From JANXUR01 sp038229415 (lineage in GTDB: Bacteria; Acidobacteriota; Terriglobia; Terriglobales; Acidobacteriaceae), in contig JBBROM010000015.1 in NCBI GenBank assembly GCA_038229415.1, forward strand, positions 1-64,000: a stretch of DNA of 64,000 nucleotides, given 5' to 3'. The position numbers and the translations under genes were made by a program. Below, piece by piece: positions 34,728-43,837 of the stretch (the stretch's first letter is position 1; the number at the start of each line of letters is the position of its first letter). The notes below the pieces were generated by a model. The model saw only the letters and a program-made list of their open reading frames with translations, was not told where the DNA came from and did no database searches.

Positions 34728-36986
34728 TTACTTCTCCTTTAGCACCAACTCAAACTGATCCTCAATGGCATGAAACAGGTGCGTCCGAGCCTCTTTGCCA
34801 GCAATGCCGTGCGTCTTGCCGGGATACACCATGAGCTTGAACTGCTTGCCATTCTTGATGAACGCGTCCACCATCTGGATCGAGTTCTGCGGATGCACGT
34901 TATCGTCACTCAAGCCATGCACCAGCAACAGGTCGCCATGCAGATTGCCCGCGCTGGCCACGATGCTGTCGTTGTAATTGGCAGCGTTGTCGCTCACAAG
35001 GCCCATGTAGCGCTCGGTGTAAACGGAGTCGTAAAGGTGCCAGTCGGTGACCGGGGCGACTGCTACACCGCCAAGGAAGCGATCGCTGTGCGTCAGTGCA
35101 TAGAGCGTCATTGAACCGCCGTTGGACCATCCCCAAATGGCGATACGTTTGGGGTCGAGCTGCGGAAACTGGGGCAGTAGTTGATCGAGTGCTGCGAGCT
35201 GGTCCCGCAGTTCGACCCCACCAGACTGTAGGCGTATCGCAGACATGAATTTCTTACCCCGATTGGGCGTGCCGCGATTGTCCACGGTAAAGATGGCGTA
35301 GCCCTTCTTCGCCAGCATCTGGTGGAACAGCGCGCGGTCGCCTCCCCAGGAATCGGCAACAGTTTGGCCCGCGGGGCCACCGTAGATAAACACAACTATA
35401 GGAATTTTCCTGGCGCTCGGAGCATCGGAAGGCAGCAGAAGGGACCCGTAGAGTTTGGTGCCGTCGTCGGCCTTGAATTCCAGCGGCTTGGCGGGCACCA
35501 GCCTGTAGTCGTCCACGCTGTGAGCTTCCCACAACTTGTTGCAGGTGGAATCGGGCTTGCATAGCCCGATCACCGGCGGCGTCAACTGTGTCGAGTAAGT
35601 GTCGAGTACGAACTTGGCGCCAGACGCGACGTTCGCGTGATGCGTGCCATCTCCGTTTAGCACTTTCCGAAAGCCCGACCCATCGAGCTTTACAGCATAA
35701 AGATTCGCCTGGCGCGGGTCGCCGGGGTTAGCTGAGAAATACACCGTCCCTGAGTCTTCGTCCACTTCTTCGACGCCCAGCACTTCCCAGTCGCCGCTGG
35801 TCAGCTGCTTTTCCATCTTGGCGTCCGCGGAAAGCGGGTCACCCTTGTCAAAGCTATAGCGGTATATGTGGGTAAAACCATCACGCCAACTGGTCCACAA
35901 AAAACTGTCGCCGGATTTGAGCACGCTGAAGTTGCTGTTGACCTCCACCCAGGCGTCGCTGCTTTCGGTCAGCATCAAGTGCGACTTGCCGCTGTTCACG
36001 TCCACAAAATACAGCTCCATCTTTTGCTGTTTGCGGTCGAGCGTCTCGGCCCACAGCATTCCCGGCTTCACCCAGCCAAAGCGCGGAATATATTCGGGAT
36101 TATTACCGATCTGCACCCAACGCACCCGGCCACCACCCTGCCCAACCACGCCGATTCGCACCACCGGGTTGGGGTCGCCAGCCTTGGGATAGACCTCGCG
36201 ATCCACCGATGGATGCTGACCGGAGAAATCAGTAATCGGATAGGTCGGAACCTTGCGCTCGTCCGTTTGCAGAAAGGCGATTTCATGGCTGTCTGGCGAC
36301 CAGAAGTAATTGCTGCGTACACTCAACTCTTCGGCGTAAACCCAGTCCACCTCACCGTTCAGGATGCCGTCTTCACAGGAGTTGCAAGTTTTGTCGCAAC
36401 CCTTGATTAGGTCTTTATTCGCCTCGTCCGAGATGGCGTGGGGGCTGGAACCGTCAGCATCCATTACATAAAGCTGGTGCTTGCGGACGAATGCAACGCG
36501 CTTTCCATTCGGTGAAAATTTAGGGTCGTCGCTGCTGTCGCCACTCTGGGTCACCTGCACGCCGGTGCCGCTCTCCAGGGTGAAGTACCAAAGCTGCCCG
36601 CTGGCGCTGAACAGCAGATGTTTGCTATCAGGAGCCCACGAGTAGGACGCGACCGAATACCGGCTCACCCGCTCGCGTTCGCGGTCATCCTTCAGATGGC
36701 TTGTGGGCGGAGCCAGCGTCGCCAGCTTGGTTTCGTTGAGCAGCGTATCCACCTTGCCGGTGGCGAGTTCCATATACATCAGCTGGCCGTGCTCCCCGGA
36801 GTCGTCGCGCTGCACAAAAGTGAGCTTGCTGCCGTCGGGACTCCAGCGAAACGTCTCTGGAGCGCGGCCCGTGAGGCCACCCGGAGCGTAGATGCCTTCA
36901 ATCGTCAGCGGCTTGGTTTGTGAAAAGGCGACGGTGGTAAACAGAACAAGCATTGCGGCGAACAAGTGGCGGGTGGTAGATGACAT
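34728..36986 (-). CDS. Secreted S9-family prolyl peptidase (DPP IV-like)
   Basis: A 752-residue exported serine peptidase. A signal peptide (LFAAMLVLFTTVAFSQ) is followed by a beta-propeller (DPPIV_N; SWAPDSKHLLFSASG) and a C-terminal alpha/beta hydrolase. The catalytic Ser is in WGWSNGGSM (usually GWSYGG), the Asp in GLSDDNVH and the His in GKTHGI. These enzymes release dipeptides, mostly Xaa-Pro, from peptides. Periplasmic location is inferred. Confidence 0.94.
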   Translation of the reverse strand: MSSTTRHLFAAMLVLFTTVAFSQTKPLTIEGIYAPGGLTGRAPETFRWSPDGSKLTFVQRDDSGEHGQLMYMELATGKVDTLLNETKLATLAPPTSHLKDDRERERVSRYSVASYSWAPDSKHLLFSASGQLWYFTLESGTGVQVTQSGDSSDDPKFSPNGKRVAFVRKHQLYVMDADGSSPHAISDEANKDLIKGCDKTCNSCEDGILNGEVDWVYAEELSVRSNYFWSPDSHEIAFLQTDERKVPTYPITDFSGQHPSVDREVYPKAGDPNPVVRIGVVGQGGGRVRWVQIGNNPEYIPRFGWVKPGMLWAETLDRKQQKMELYFVDVNSGKSHLMLTESSDAWVEVNSNFSVLKSGDSFLWTSWRDGFTHIYRYSFDKGDPLSADAKMEKQLTSGDWEVLGVEEVDEDSGTVYFSANPGDPRQANLYAVKLDGSGFRKVLNGDGTHHANVASGAKFVLDTYSTQLTPPVIGLCKPDSTCNKLWEAHSVDDYRLVPAKPLEFKADDGTKLYGSLLLPSDAPSARKIPIVVFIYGGPAGQTVADSWGGDRALFHQMLAKKGYAIFTVDNRGTPNRGKKFMSAIRLQSGGVELRDQLAALDQLLPQFPQLDPKRIAIWGWSNGGSMTLYALTHSDRFLGGVAVAPVTDWHLYDSVYTERYMGLVSDNAANYNDSIVASAGNLHGDLLLVHGLSDDNVHPQNSIQMVDAFIKNGKQFKLMVYPGKTHGIAGKEARTHLFHAIEDQFELVLKEK

Positions 36987-37104
36987 AAGAACTGGGTCTC
37001 CGGTGACGGTAACGTAGAGGCGAAACAGCAGTTTACAGCGATCCGGGCTATACGCGACAAGCCATATGGCGCTGCACGTGCTAAACTAAAATCCTATCCT
37101 AACC

Positions 37105-38175
37105 ATGCTTGATGACGTCCAGAACCTTCTCCAGCTGCAAAAAGCCGATCAGGAAGTCGCCCGCCTGAACGCTGAAGTTGCCGCGTTGCCCAAACGCGTG
37201 GCGGCGATCGAACAAAAACTGGCCGGAACCAAGGCTCGCGTGGAAGCTGCGCGCGAGGCCATTGCAGCGGACGACGCTGCCCGCCGCAAGTACGACCAAC
37301 AGATTCAGGATGCCCGCGCCAAGATCTCCAAATATCGTGACCAGAGCCTCGCCGTAAAGAACAACGAGCAATACAAGGCGTTGATGAGCGAGATTGAGCA
37401 TGCGGAGAAGGAAATCGCAGGCTGCGAAGAGAAAACCCTCGAAATGATGGTGGGCACCGAGCCCAAGAACGAAGCGCTCAAAGCTGTGGAAGCAGAACTC
37501 GCCGCAGAAACCGCCGCGGTTGCAAAAGAAAAGCAGGCAGCCGAAGCTACCAGTGCCAAAGACGCAACCCTGCTCGCCTCCGAGCAGGCCAAACGTAGCA
37601 AGCTGCGCGCCAAAGTTTCCGAAGAGTGGCTCACCCGATACGAACGAGTGATGAAGTTCCGCGGTTCGGGCCTCGCTGCTATACGCGACGGCCAATGCAC
37701 AGCCTGCCGCGTCAGGCTGCGACCGCAGGTGTTCGCAGAAGTAAAGACGCACCAGCACATGATGGCCTGCGATTCCTGCCAGCGCATCATCTATTACGAT
37801 CCTGCCAACGACACTCCCCTTGAACAATTGAAAGCGGCTGCGGCAGCGAAGCAGAAAAAGCGGTCCAAGGCGCAGAGTGATCGCACCTGGGTATATCGCA
37901 TTCTGCCTGATACCGAAGAAGAGATTTTCGTCGCACTGTTCAGTGACAGCTCCAACACCCGCCGCCGCGTCTATGACGCCGCCACCGGACGCAAGATGGG
38001 CTCCACCGAGCGCCGCGAAGGCGACTTTAAGACGGCTTGCCCTGACGATCTGAATGTCGGCATCCGCCTGCATGTAGCGTTTGCGGAAGAACTGCTCGAA
38101 TCGTGGGGCAATGAACTACCGACCTCGTACATGATGGATCTGCGCAGCGACCTAGCTGCGGCACAGGGCAAATAG
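37105..38175 (+). CDS. Coiled-coil protein with C4 zinc ribbon
   Basis: The first 190 residues are a long alpha-helical coiled coil, followed by a zinc ribbon with CTAC and CDSC pairs near residues 198 and 228 (C4-type zinc ribbon, DUF164). About 120 further residues (WVYRILPDTEEEIFVALFSD onward) are unlike typical family members, which end soon after the ribbon. Role unknown; the fold suggests nucleic-acid or protein scaffolding. Confidence 0.85.
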   Translation: MLDDVQNLLQLQKADQEVARLNAEVAALPKRVAAIEQKLAGTKARVEAAREAIAADDAARRKYDQQIQDARAKISKYRDQSLAVKNNEQYKALMSEIEHAEKEIAGCEEKTLEMMVGTEPKNEALKAVEAELAAETAAVAKEKQAAEATSAKDATLLASEQAKRSKLRAKVSEEWLTRYERVMKFRGSGLAAIRDGQCTACRVRLRPQVFAEVKTHQHMMACDSCQRIIYYDPANDTPLEQLKAAAAAKQKKRSKAQSDRTWVYRILPDTEEEIFVALFSDSSNTRRRVYDAATGRKMGSTERREGDFKTACPDDLNVGIRLHVAFAEELLESWGNELPTSYMMDLRSDLAAAQGK

Positions 38176-38242
38176 TTAGAAGGTCTCCTCTTCATTTTCT
38201 GGGTTGTGGCGTAGCCTTACTTTCCGGCATAATGGCTTCGCC

Positions 38243-40819
38243 ATGATCTTTTATCGTGTAACCCCTAGCAAAACGTTATTCTCCGCATTATTTGCGGCAA
38301 CTTTGGCCTTTATCGCCGCCTTGAGTGCCTGTGGCGGCACCTACACTGCACCACCAGTGCCGCTCACCTACGTCGCTTCGGCAAGCCCGGCTACGCTGGC
38401 GTTTGCCACGCAGTTGACCGGCTCCACCAGCGCGTCGCAGGCCGTCACATTGACCAACACGGGGACTGGCACGCTTACCATCACCGGCATTGCGGTCACA
38501 GGCCCCTTCGCAGAAACCAACAACTGCGGATCCACTTTAGGGGTAACGGCAAGTTGTCAGGTTCAGGTCACCTTCACCCCCACTGCATCGGGTGCTTCTA
38601 CTGGTAGTCTCACCATCTCCGACAACGCAACGGCGGGTTCCCAGACGGTGGGACTGAGCGGAACCGCTGTTGACCCCACCTTCACCGCGACCGCGACTCC
38701 CGGCTCTTTGACGTTCGCGTCGCAGATCATTGGCACCGCCAGCACAGCTCAGACCGTCACCCTCACCAATACCGGGACGGGCACTTTGTCCATCACCGGA
38801 ATCGCGGTCACCGGCGCTTTGGCGTCTTTCTCGGAGACGAGCACCTGCGGTGCCACGCTGAATGCGGGCGCAAGTTGCCAACTCGCCGTGACCTTCAACC
38901 CGACGCTGGATGGCGCTGATTCCGGGGTGCTGACCATCTCAGACAATGCTGCCGCTGGCCCCCAAACTGTGACCTTGAACGGCACTGGCATTCTGGGCGC
39001 GGTGACGGTAATGGTACATCCGTCTCTCGCAGCAGTTGCAGCTTCATGGCAGACGCAGACGTTTACCGCAATCATTACCGGCGATCCTAACCAGAACGTG
39101 ACTTGGAGCGTGGATGGTACAGCGGGCGGCGACGCCAGCTCGGGGACTATCGCCAGCGACGGCACCTACACACCCCCTGCCGCTGGGGGCACGCACACGA
39201 TCACAGCGATCAGCACGGCGGATGTCACCAAATCGGCCACGGCGAGCGTTGCGGTAACCGATCTGCCTGGTGTGTTCACCTACCACAGCAATGTAGCTCG
39301 TGATGGAGTGAATGCACAGGAGTATGCGCTCACCAGTACCAGTGTTGCTCAAAGCTCGTTCGGCAAGCTGTTCAGTTGTACAGCGGATGGCGTGGTCTAC
39401 GCCCAGCCGCTGTGGGTGCCCGGACTTACCATCGGAGGTGGCCAGCATAATGTGCTATTTGTGGCTACTCAACATGGCAGCCTCTACGCCTTTGACGCCG
39501 ACGCCAACCCTTGCAACCAGCTTTGGCAAGCCAATCTGTTGGACACCGCACACGGCGCCACTGCGGGTGAGTTGCCCGTCGGCACCTTCGATGTCGGCTT
39601 CGGCTATCAGGACGTTCAGCCAGAAGTCTGCGTGACGGGCACGCCGGTCATTGACTCAGCGACTGGCACGTTGTACTTGGTCACAAAGTCAAAAGATACG
39701 GCCAAGGCGTTTCATCAGCGGCTGCACGCGATTGATCTCTTCACCGGTAACGAGAAGTTCAGCGGCCCGGTGGCGATCTCCGCCAGTGTTGCAGGCAGTG
39801 GGGACGGCTCCAGCGGAGGCGTGCTCAACTTCTCCACGCAGAACCAGCACCAGCGTGCCGGCCTCGCGCTCGTCAACGGCATGGTCTACATTTCGTGGGC
39901 CTCGCATGAGGATAAGGATCCCTACCACGGCTGGGTGATAGCGTATGACGCGGCAACGCTGACGCAGCAGGCCACCTTCAACACCTCCCCCGATGGCAAG
40001 CGCTCTGGCGTATGGATGGCTGGCGGCGCTCCGGCGGCGGACAACGCGGGCAATCTCTTCCTGACAACTGGTAACGGCACCTTTGACGCCAACGCTGGCA
40101 GCGCCCCCAACATGGATTTGGGCGATTCAGTGCTTCATCTCACTCCATCGCTTGCAGTCATGGATTCGTTCACGCCGTTCAATCAGAACGACCTGAACAA
40201 TGCCGATCAGGACGTGAGTTCCAGCGGGCTGCTTCTGCTACCCGATGAAACCTCCGGGCTGACGCACTTGCTGATTTCCGGCGGCAAAGAAGGCCGCATC
40301 TATCTGCTGAATCGCGACAACATGGGCTTGTTCTGCTCGGGATGCAGCACCGACACCAACGCGGTGCAAAGCATCTTCGTCGGCGGAGAAGACTTTGGCA
40401 CGCCGGCCTTCTGGCAGAACCACCTCTATTACGCCTCCAGCGGAATGCCGCTGCAACTCTACTCGTTTGACCCCGTCCAAAGTCTGCTCAGCTCGGCGGC
40501 AGTATCGCAAACCTCGGAGACCTTCGAGTTCCCCGGCCCGGTTCCGGCCATTTCCTCCTCGGGTGACTCCAACGGAATCCTCTGGGGACTGGAAGTCAGC
40601 GCCTATGGCGTACCCAGCGATTTGGGCAGCGGACCTGCAGTGCTGCACGCCTACGACGCCACCAACGTGGCAACGGAACTTTGGAACAGCAGTCAGGCAG
40701 CAGGGAATCGCGACACGGCTGGCGCGGCGGTGAAGTTCACCGTGCCAACGGTGGCGAACGGTAAAGTATATGTAGGCACGCGAACGGAAGTGGACGTGTA
40801 CGGGCTGTTGCCGAATTAG
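38243..40819 (+). CDS. Lipoprotein with choice-of-anchor-D repeats and PQQ-like beta-propeller
   Basis: A signal peptide ends in a lipobox-like LSACGG, so it is probably a lipoprotein of about 858 residues. Two repeats of roughly 105 residues (TNTGTGTL...ITGIAVTG...SDNAxAG) are choice-of-anchor D/Ig-like domains, then a third Ig-like domain. The C-terminal 500 residues (VYAQPLWVPGL, LYAFDADANP) form a PQQ-like propeller. It is likely displayed on the cell surface. The start at 38243 avoids 13 atypical residues. Confidence 0.85.
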   Translation: MIFYRVTPSKTLFSALFAATLAFIAALSACGGTYTAPPVPLTYVASASPATLAFATQLTGSTSASQAVTLTNTGTGTLTITGIAVTGPFAETNNCGSTLGVTASCQVQVTFTPTASGASTGSLTISDNATAGSQTVGLSGTAVDPTFTATATPGSLTFASQIIGTASTAQTVTLTNTGTGTLSITGIAVTGALASFSETSTCGATLNAGASCQLAVTFNPTLDGADSGVLTISDNAAAGPQTVTLNGTGILGAVTVMVHPSLAAVAASWQTQTFTAIITGDPNQNVTWSVDGTAGGDASSGTIASDGTYTPPAAGGTHTITAISTADVTKSATASVAVTDLPGVFTYHSNVARDGVNAQEYALTSTSVAQSSFGKLFSCTADGVVYAQPLWVPGLTIGGGQHNVLFVATQHGSLYAFDADANPCNQLWQANLLDTAHGATAGELPVGTFDVGFGYQDVQPEVCVTGTPVIDSATGTLYLVTKSKDTAKAFHQRLHAIDLFTGNEKFSGPVAISASVAGSGDGSSGGVLNFSTQNQHQRAGLALVNGMVYISWASHEDKDPYHGWVIAYDAATLTQQATFNTSPDGKRSGVWMAGGAPAADNAGNLFLTTGNGTFDANAGSAPNMDLGDSVLHLTPSLAVMDSFTPFNQNDLNNADQDVSSSGLLLLPDETSGLTHLLISGGKEGRIYLLNRDNMGLFCSGCSTDTNAVQSIFVGGEDFGTPAFWQNHLYYASSGMPLQLYSFDPVQSLLSSAAVSQTSETFEFPGPVPAISSSGDSNGILWGLEVSAYGVPSDLGSGPAVLHAYDATNVATELWNSSQAAGNRDTAGAAVKFTVPTVANGKVYVGTRTEVDVYGLLPN

Positions 40820-40850
40820 CAACTCCCCACGGGGGCAGGTTCACGAAGAC

Positions 40851-41462
40851 TTATTCCAGCGTGATCTGCCCCGCGCCCACATGTGCGTAGAGGTTCGACC
40901 TTCCCGGCCCCAGCTTCTTGAAGGTGCGGAACAGGCCGCCCTTCACCACATTGTAGGGACGGGCCTGCACCTCACCCGACAGTACCGACGCCTCGACTCG
41001 CGCATACTCATCCGGTCGACCCATGCGGATATTGACTTGCCCGGCTCTTACGTCCACGTCCTTGTTTCCACTCACGCCAAACAGATCGAGTTGCCCCGCG
41101 AACATCTGGAACTCAAGGTTCGTGTTCTGCGGAATCTGGATCTCAATCCTGAAGTTGTTGTCTGGCCCGCCGGTGATACGTAGATCCCCCTGATTGCCAC
41201 TGCTCTTGAACCGGATGCGCGCGTCGCCCACATCACCCGCTCGCCGGGGCTTGAGCCAGACGTGAATCTTGTTGTCCGCTGTACCTTCGATAGTCACGCC
41301 TGAAGAGCGAATGTCCATCCTAAGGGTGCCGCCGGAAGGGAAGTCGGCCTCAAAGCTATCCTTGCCGCGCTCTTCGAGCGTTTGCGAATGTTGCGCCTGT
41401 CCTGCCGCAACGGCGCAGAAAGTAAGCACGGCCAAGGCGCAGAACGATCTGGTTCGAAACAT
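40851..41462 (-). CDS. Secreted beta-helix-like protein (DUF4097-like)
   Basis: A 203-residue protein with a signal peptide (MFRTRSFCALAVLTFCAVAAG). The mature part repeats short strands such as GGTLRMDIRSSGVTIEG and NKDVDVRAGQVNIRMG, as in DUF4097-type adhesin-like domains. Function unknown. An ATG seven codons upstream is possible but less likely before the signal. Confidence 0.75.
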   Translation of the reverse strand: MFRTRSFCALAVLTFCAVAAGQAQHSQTLEERGKDSFEADFPSGGTLRMDIRSSGVTIEGTADNKIHVWLKPRRAGDVGDARIRFKSSGNQGDLRITGGPDNNFRIEIQIPQNTNLEFQMFAGQLDLFGVSGNKDVDVRAGQVNIRMGRPDEYARVEASVLSGEVQARPYNVVKGGLFRTFKKLGPGRSNLYAHVGAGQITLE

Positions 41463-41601
41463 GGAAATCCTCCAAAGGTGCAACAGTAAGAGATACGACT
41501 CTTGCCTGGGCCGTGTTCCACATCATTTCAGGGAACCCAGCTTGGAAGCCCGATTCAGCGAGGGTGCTCACTGGGTCGCGCCCAACGCGTAAGATTGTAA
41601 T

Positions 41602-43029
41602 ATGGCAAAACGTAAGACTCCTGATGTTCCCACCTCCGATATGCTGTCCGATTCACCCTCTTATGAACTCATAGTTGCACCCATGGCCCCTGCTGCCGAA
41701 GCTCTAGACCACACCCCAGTCGAGCCACGCTATATGTACGAGGCCGCGTCTGTCGGCATATCGCAGGTGCGCATCGCCGCCCGTGCCGTCGAACACCTTC
41801 GCGCTGGCCATGTATGGGTCTATCAGTCGGACGTGATGGCGGCCGACGGCGTGGAAGCGGGTAGCCTGGTCCAGGTTTGCGATGGCCGTGGCAAACCTCT
41901 GGGCATCGCGCTATATTCCAGCAGTTCGCAAATCATGTTGCGAATGCTCACCCCTGCCGCAGGCCCCAACACACTCGCACCGTCGGAACCTGCATCGGAT
42001 GGGGCACTGCTGAAGCTGATTCGCCGCCGCGTTGCTGCTGCCTGCGCCTATCGCCGGCGCACCGTCACCGACAGCGACGCCTATCGCTTGATCTTCAGCG
42101 AAGCGGACGGCTTGCCCGGCATCATCGCGGATCGTTTTAACAACATATTGACTGTGCAGTACCTGACCCAGGCCATGGATCGCGAAGAGATTCGTGCGGT
42201 GGTTCTCGCCGCTCTGCTGGCGGAACTCGGCGAGGAAGTGGAAGCGGGCGGTAGCGAAGTTTCGGTGTTCGAACGCGAGGACGCGCACATTCGCCAGCTC
42301 GAGGAACTACCCCCTCGCGAATCAGCGCTGCTGGCCGGAACCGCGACAGACGCCGTGTTTACCGTCAATCGCAGTCTCGATTCGACTGGAACTGGCGTGC
42401 GCTTTCACTTCCGGGCCACTGGCGGACAAAAGACCGGCGCATTTCTCGACCAGCGTGAAAACTACGCGGCCGCCGCTCGCTATGCCCATGGATCAGCTCT
42501 GGATTTATGCACCTATCAAGGCGGGTTTGCCCTGCACCTGGCCCGCGTCTGCGAACAGGTAACAGCGGTGGATAGCTCGCGCCCCGCACTCGAAGTAGCC
42601 GAGGAGAACGAGAAGCTCAATCGCAAGAAAAAGGGCGAAACCATGCCCGCCGTGGAGTGGATCGAGGCCAACGTCTTCGACCTGGTCAGCGAATATTCCA
42701 CCGCCGGACGCGAATACGACACCATCATCCTCGACCCGCCCGCCTTTGCCAAGTCGAAGAAAACGCTGGAGACAGCGATTCGTGGCTACAAGGAGCTCAA
42801 TCTGCGCGCGCTCAAGATGCTGCGACCGGGCGGCGTGCTGGTCACCTGCTCCTGCTCATTCCACCTGAGCGAGAGCGAATTCCAGGCTATGCTCTCCACC
42901 GCTGCCTCCGACGCCCATCGCCGGGTGCGCATCGTGGAAAAACGAGGCGCTGCCAAAGACCATCCCGTCCTGCTCGGCGTGCCGGAGACAGCCTATCTCA
43001 AGTGCTTCATCTGCGAAGTGCTGGAGTAG
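41602..43029 (+). CDS. rlmI: Class I SAM rRNA methyltransferase (RlmI-type)
   Basis: A 475-residue enzyme resembling RlmI, which methylates C1962 in 23S rRNA. A PUA domain at about 50-130 (RAVEHLRAGHVWVYQSDV) is followed by EADGLPGIIADR, then the Rossmann methylase core (LDQRENYAAAARYAHGSALDLCTYQGGF), DPPAFAKSKK and a C-terminal CSCSFHLSE with the catalytic cysteines. The first 50 residues are non-conserved. Exact target is inferred. Confidence 0.9.
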   Translation: MAKRKTPDVPTSDMLSDSPSYELIVAPMAPAAEALDHTPVEPRYMYEAASVGISQVRIAARAVEHLRAGHVWVYQSDVMAADGVEAGSLVQVCDGRGKPLGIALYSSSSQIMLRMLTPAAGPNTLAPSEPASDGALLKLIRRRVAAACAYRRRTVTDSDAYRLIFSEADGLPGIIADRFNNILTVQYLTQAMDREEIRAVVLAALLAELGEEVEAGGSEVSVFEREDAHIRQLEELPPRESALLAGTATDAVFTVNRSLDSTGTGVRFHFRATGGQKTGAFLDQRENYAAAARYAHGSALDLCTYQGGFALHLARVCEQVTAVDSSRPALEVAEENEKLNRKKKGETMPAVEWIEANVFDLVSEYSTAGREYDTIILDPPAFAKSKKTLETAIRGYKELNLRALKMLRPGGVLVTCSCSFHLSESEFQAMLSTAASDAHRRVRIVEKRGAAKDHPVLLGVPETAYLKCFICEVLE

Positions 43030-43124
43030 AAGTCTTCTGCGCTGGGAATAAATTGGATGATTCGCGCAGGTTAATTCGCTTCAAACCATTGAAAATAAAT
43101 GGGTAAAAATTTTAACCTCAATAC

Positions 43125-43153
43125 TTGACAACAATACACTCATGTTTTATGCT
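43125..43153 (+). promoter_or_regulatory. Sigma70-type promoter for hsp20
   Basis: TTGACA (43125-43130), a 17-nt spacer and TATGCT (43148-43153) make a near-consensus promoter 99 nt before the hsp20 start. The flanking DNA is markedly AT-rich. No CIRCE element is seen. Confidence 0.7.
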
Positions 43154-43251
43154 TCTTTATGTGATGTAGACACATCCAAGGTTTGGAGGTTAATTGTGGG
43201 CACGACCCCGGTTAACCAACCAAACCATACACGCATAAGGAGAAAAGCATC

Positions 43252-43719
43252 GTGAACAGATCAATGGCAGGTCGTTGCGGTCCGTGGCGCGGCATGAACG
43301 CGCCGATATTTTATGCGGCAATGCAGCAAGCCGCGCAGCAGCAGGCGTTGCAAGAGCAGCATCAGCAAGGGCAAGAAGCGCCGGCGTCAAGCTTTGTTCC
43401 GCCCGTGGATATCTACGAGGACGAGCAGAACATTGTGTTGCAGTTGGAGGTGCCGGGCGTGAGTGAAGCCGACATCAAAATCCAACTCGAGGGGTCGAAC
43501 CTGGAAGTGACCGGCGAGCGCAAGCTGGCCGACGGCCAGAAGAGCGAGAGCTTCCGCCGCATGGAGCGGACCTATGGCAGCTTCCGGCGCAGCTTCCGTC
43601 TGCCTGCGACGGTCGAGGCAGACAAGGTGACCGCCAGCTACGCAAACGGCGTGCTGAGCGTTACCCTAAACAAGAAGCCGGAGTCGCAACCGAAGACGAT
43701 TCCGGTTGTCCGCGCGTAA
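43252..43719 (+). CDS. Hsp20 small heat-shock protein
   Basis: A 155-residue alpha-crystallin family chaperone. A Gln-rich N-terminal arm (AAQQQALQEQHQQGQ) precedes the crystallin domain, VDIYEDEQNIVLQLEVPGVSE to YANGVLSVTLNKKPE. It holds unfolded proteins for refolding by DnaK/ClpB, and clpB is the next gene. It starts at a GTG after AAGGAGA. Confidence 0.94.
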   Translation: MNRSMAGRCGPWRGMNAPIFYAAMQQAAQQQALQEQHQQGQEAPASSFVPPVDIYEDEQNIVLQLEVPGVSEADIKIQLEGSNLEVTGERKLADGQKSESFRRMERTYGSFRRSFRLPATVEADKVTASYANGVLSVTLNKKPESQPKTIPVVRA

Positions 43720-43765
43720 AGCGAGCTTCCACTGCGGGCGAGGGTCGGCGAGTAAAATTGCGGGA

Positions 43766-43791
43766 AACGGGAGGCAATTCTGCCTCCCGTT
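43766..43791 (+). terminator. Hairpin between hsp20 and clpB
   Basis: A perfect 11-bp stem AACGGGAGGCA / TGCCTCCCGTT with an ATTC loop lies in the spacer. A T-rich tail is lacking, so it may attenuate rather than fully terminate. Confidence 0.55.
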
Positions 43792-43837
43792 CGCATTAAG
43801 ACAGACTGAAGATTGGCAACTGGCAACCGGAGACTAA

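Noticed and set aside
38395..38995. Tandem repeats inside the lipoprotein gene as a DNA repeat array
   Set aside because: They are diverged protein-domain repeats (choice-of-anchor D), not a nucleotide array or CRISPR.
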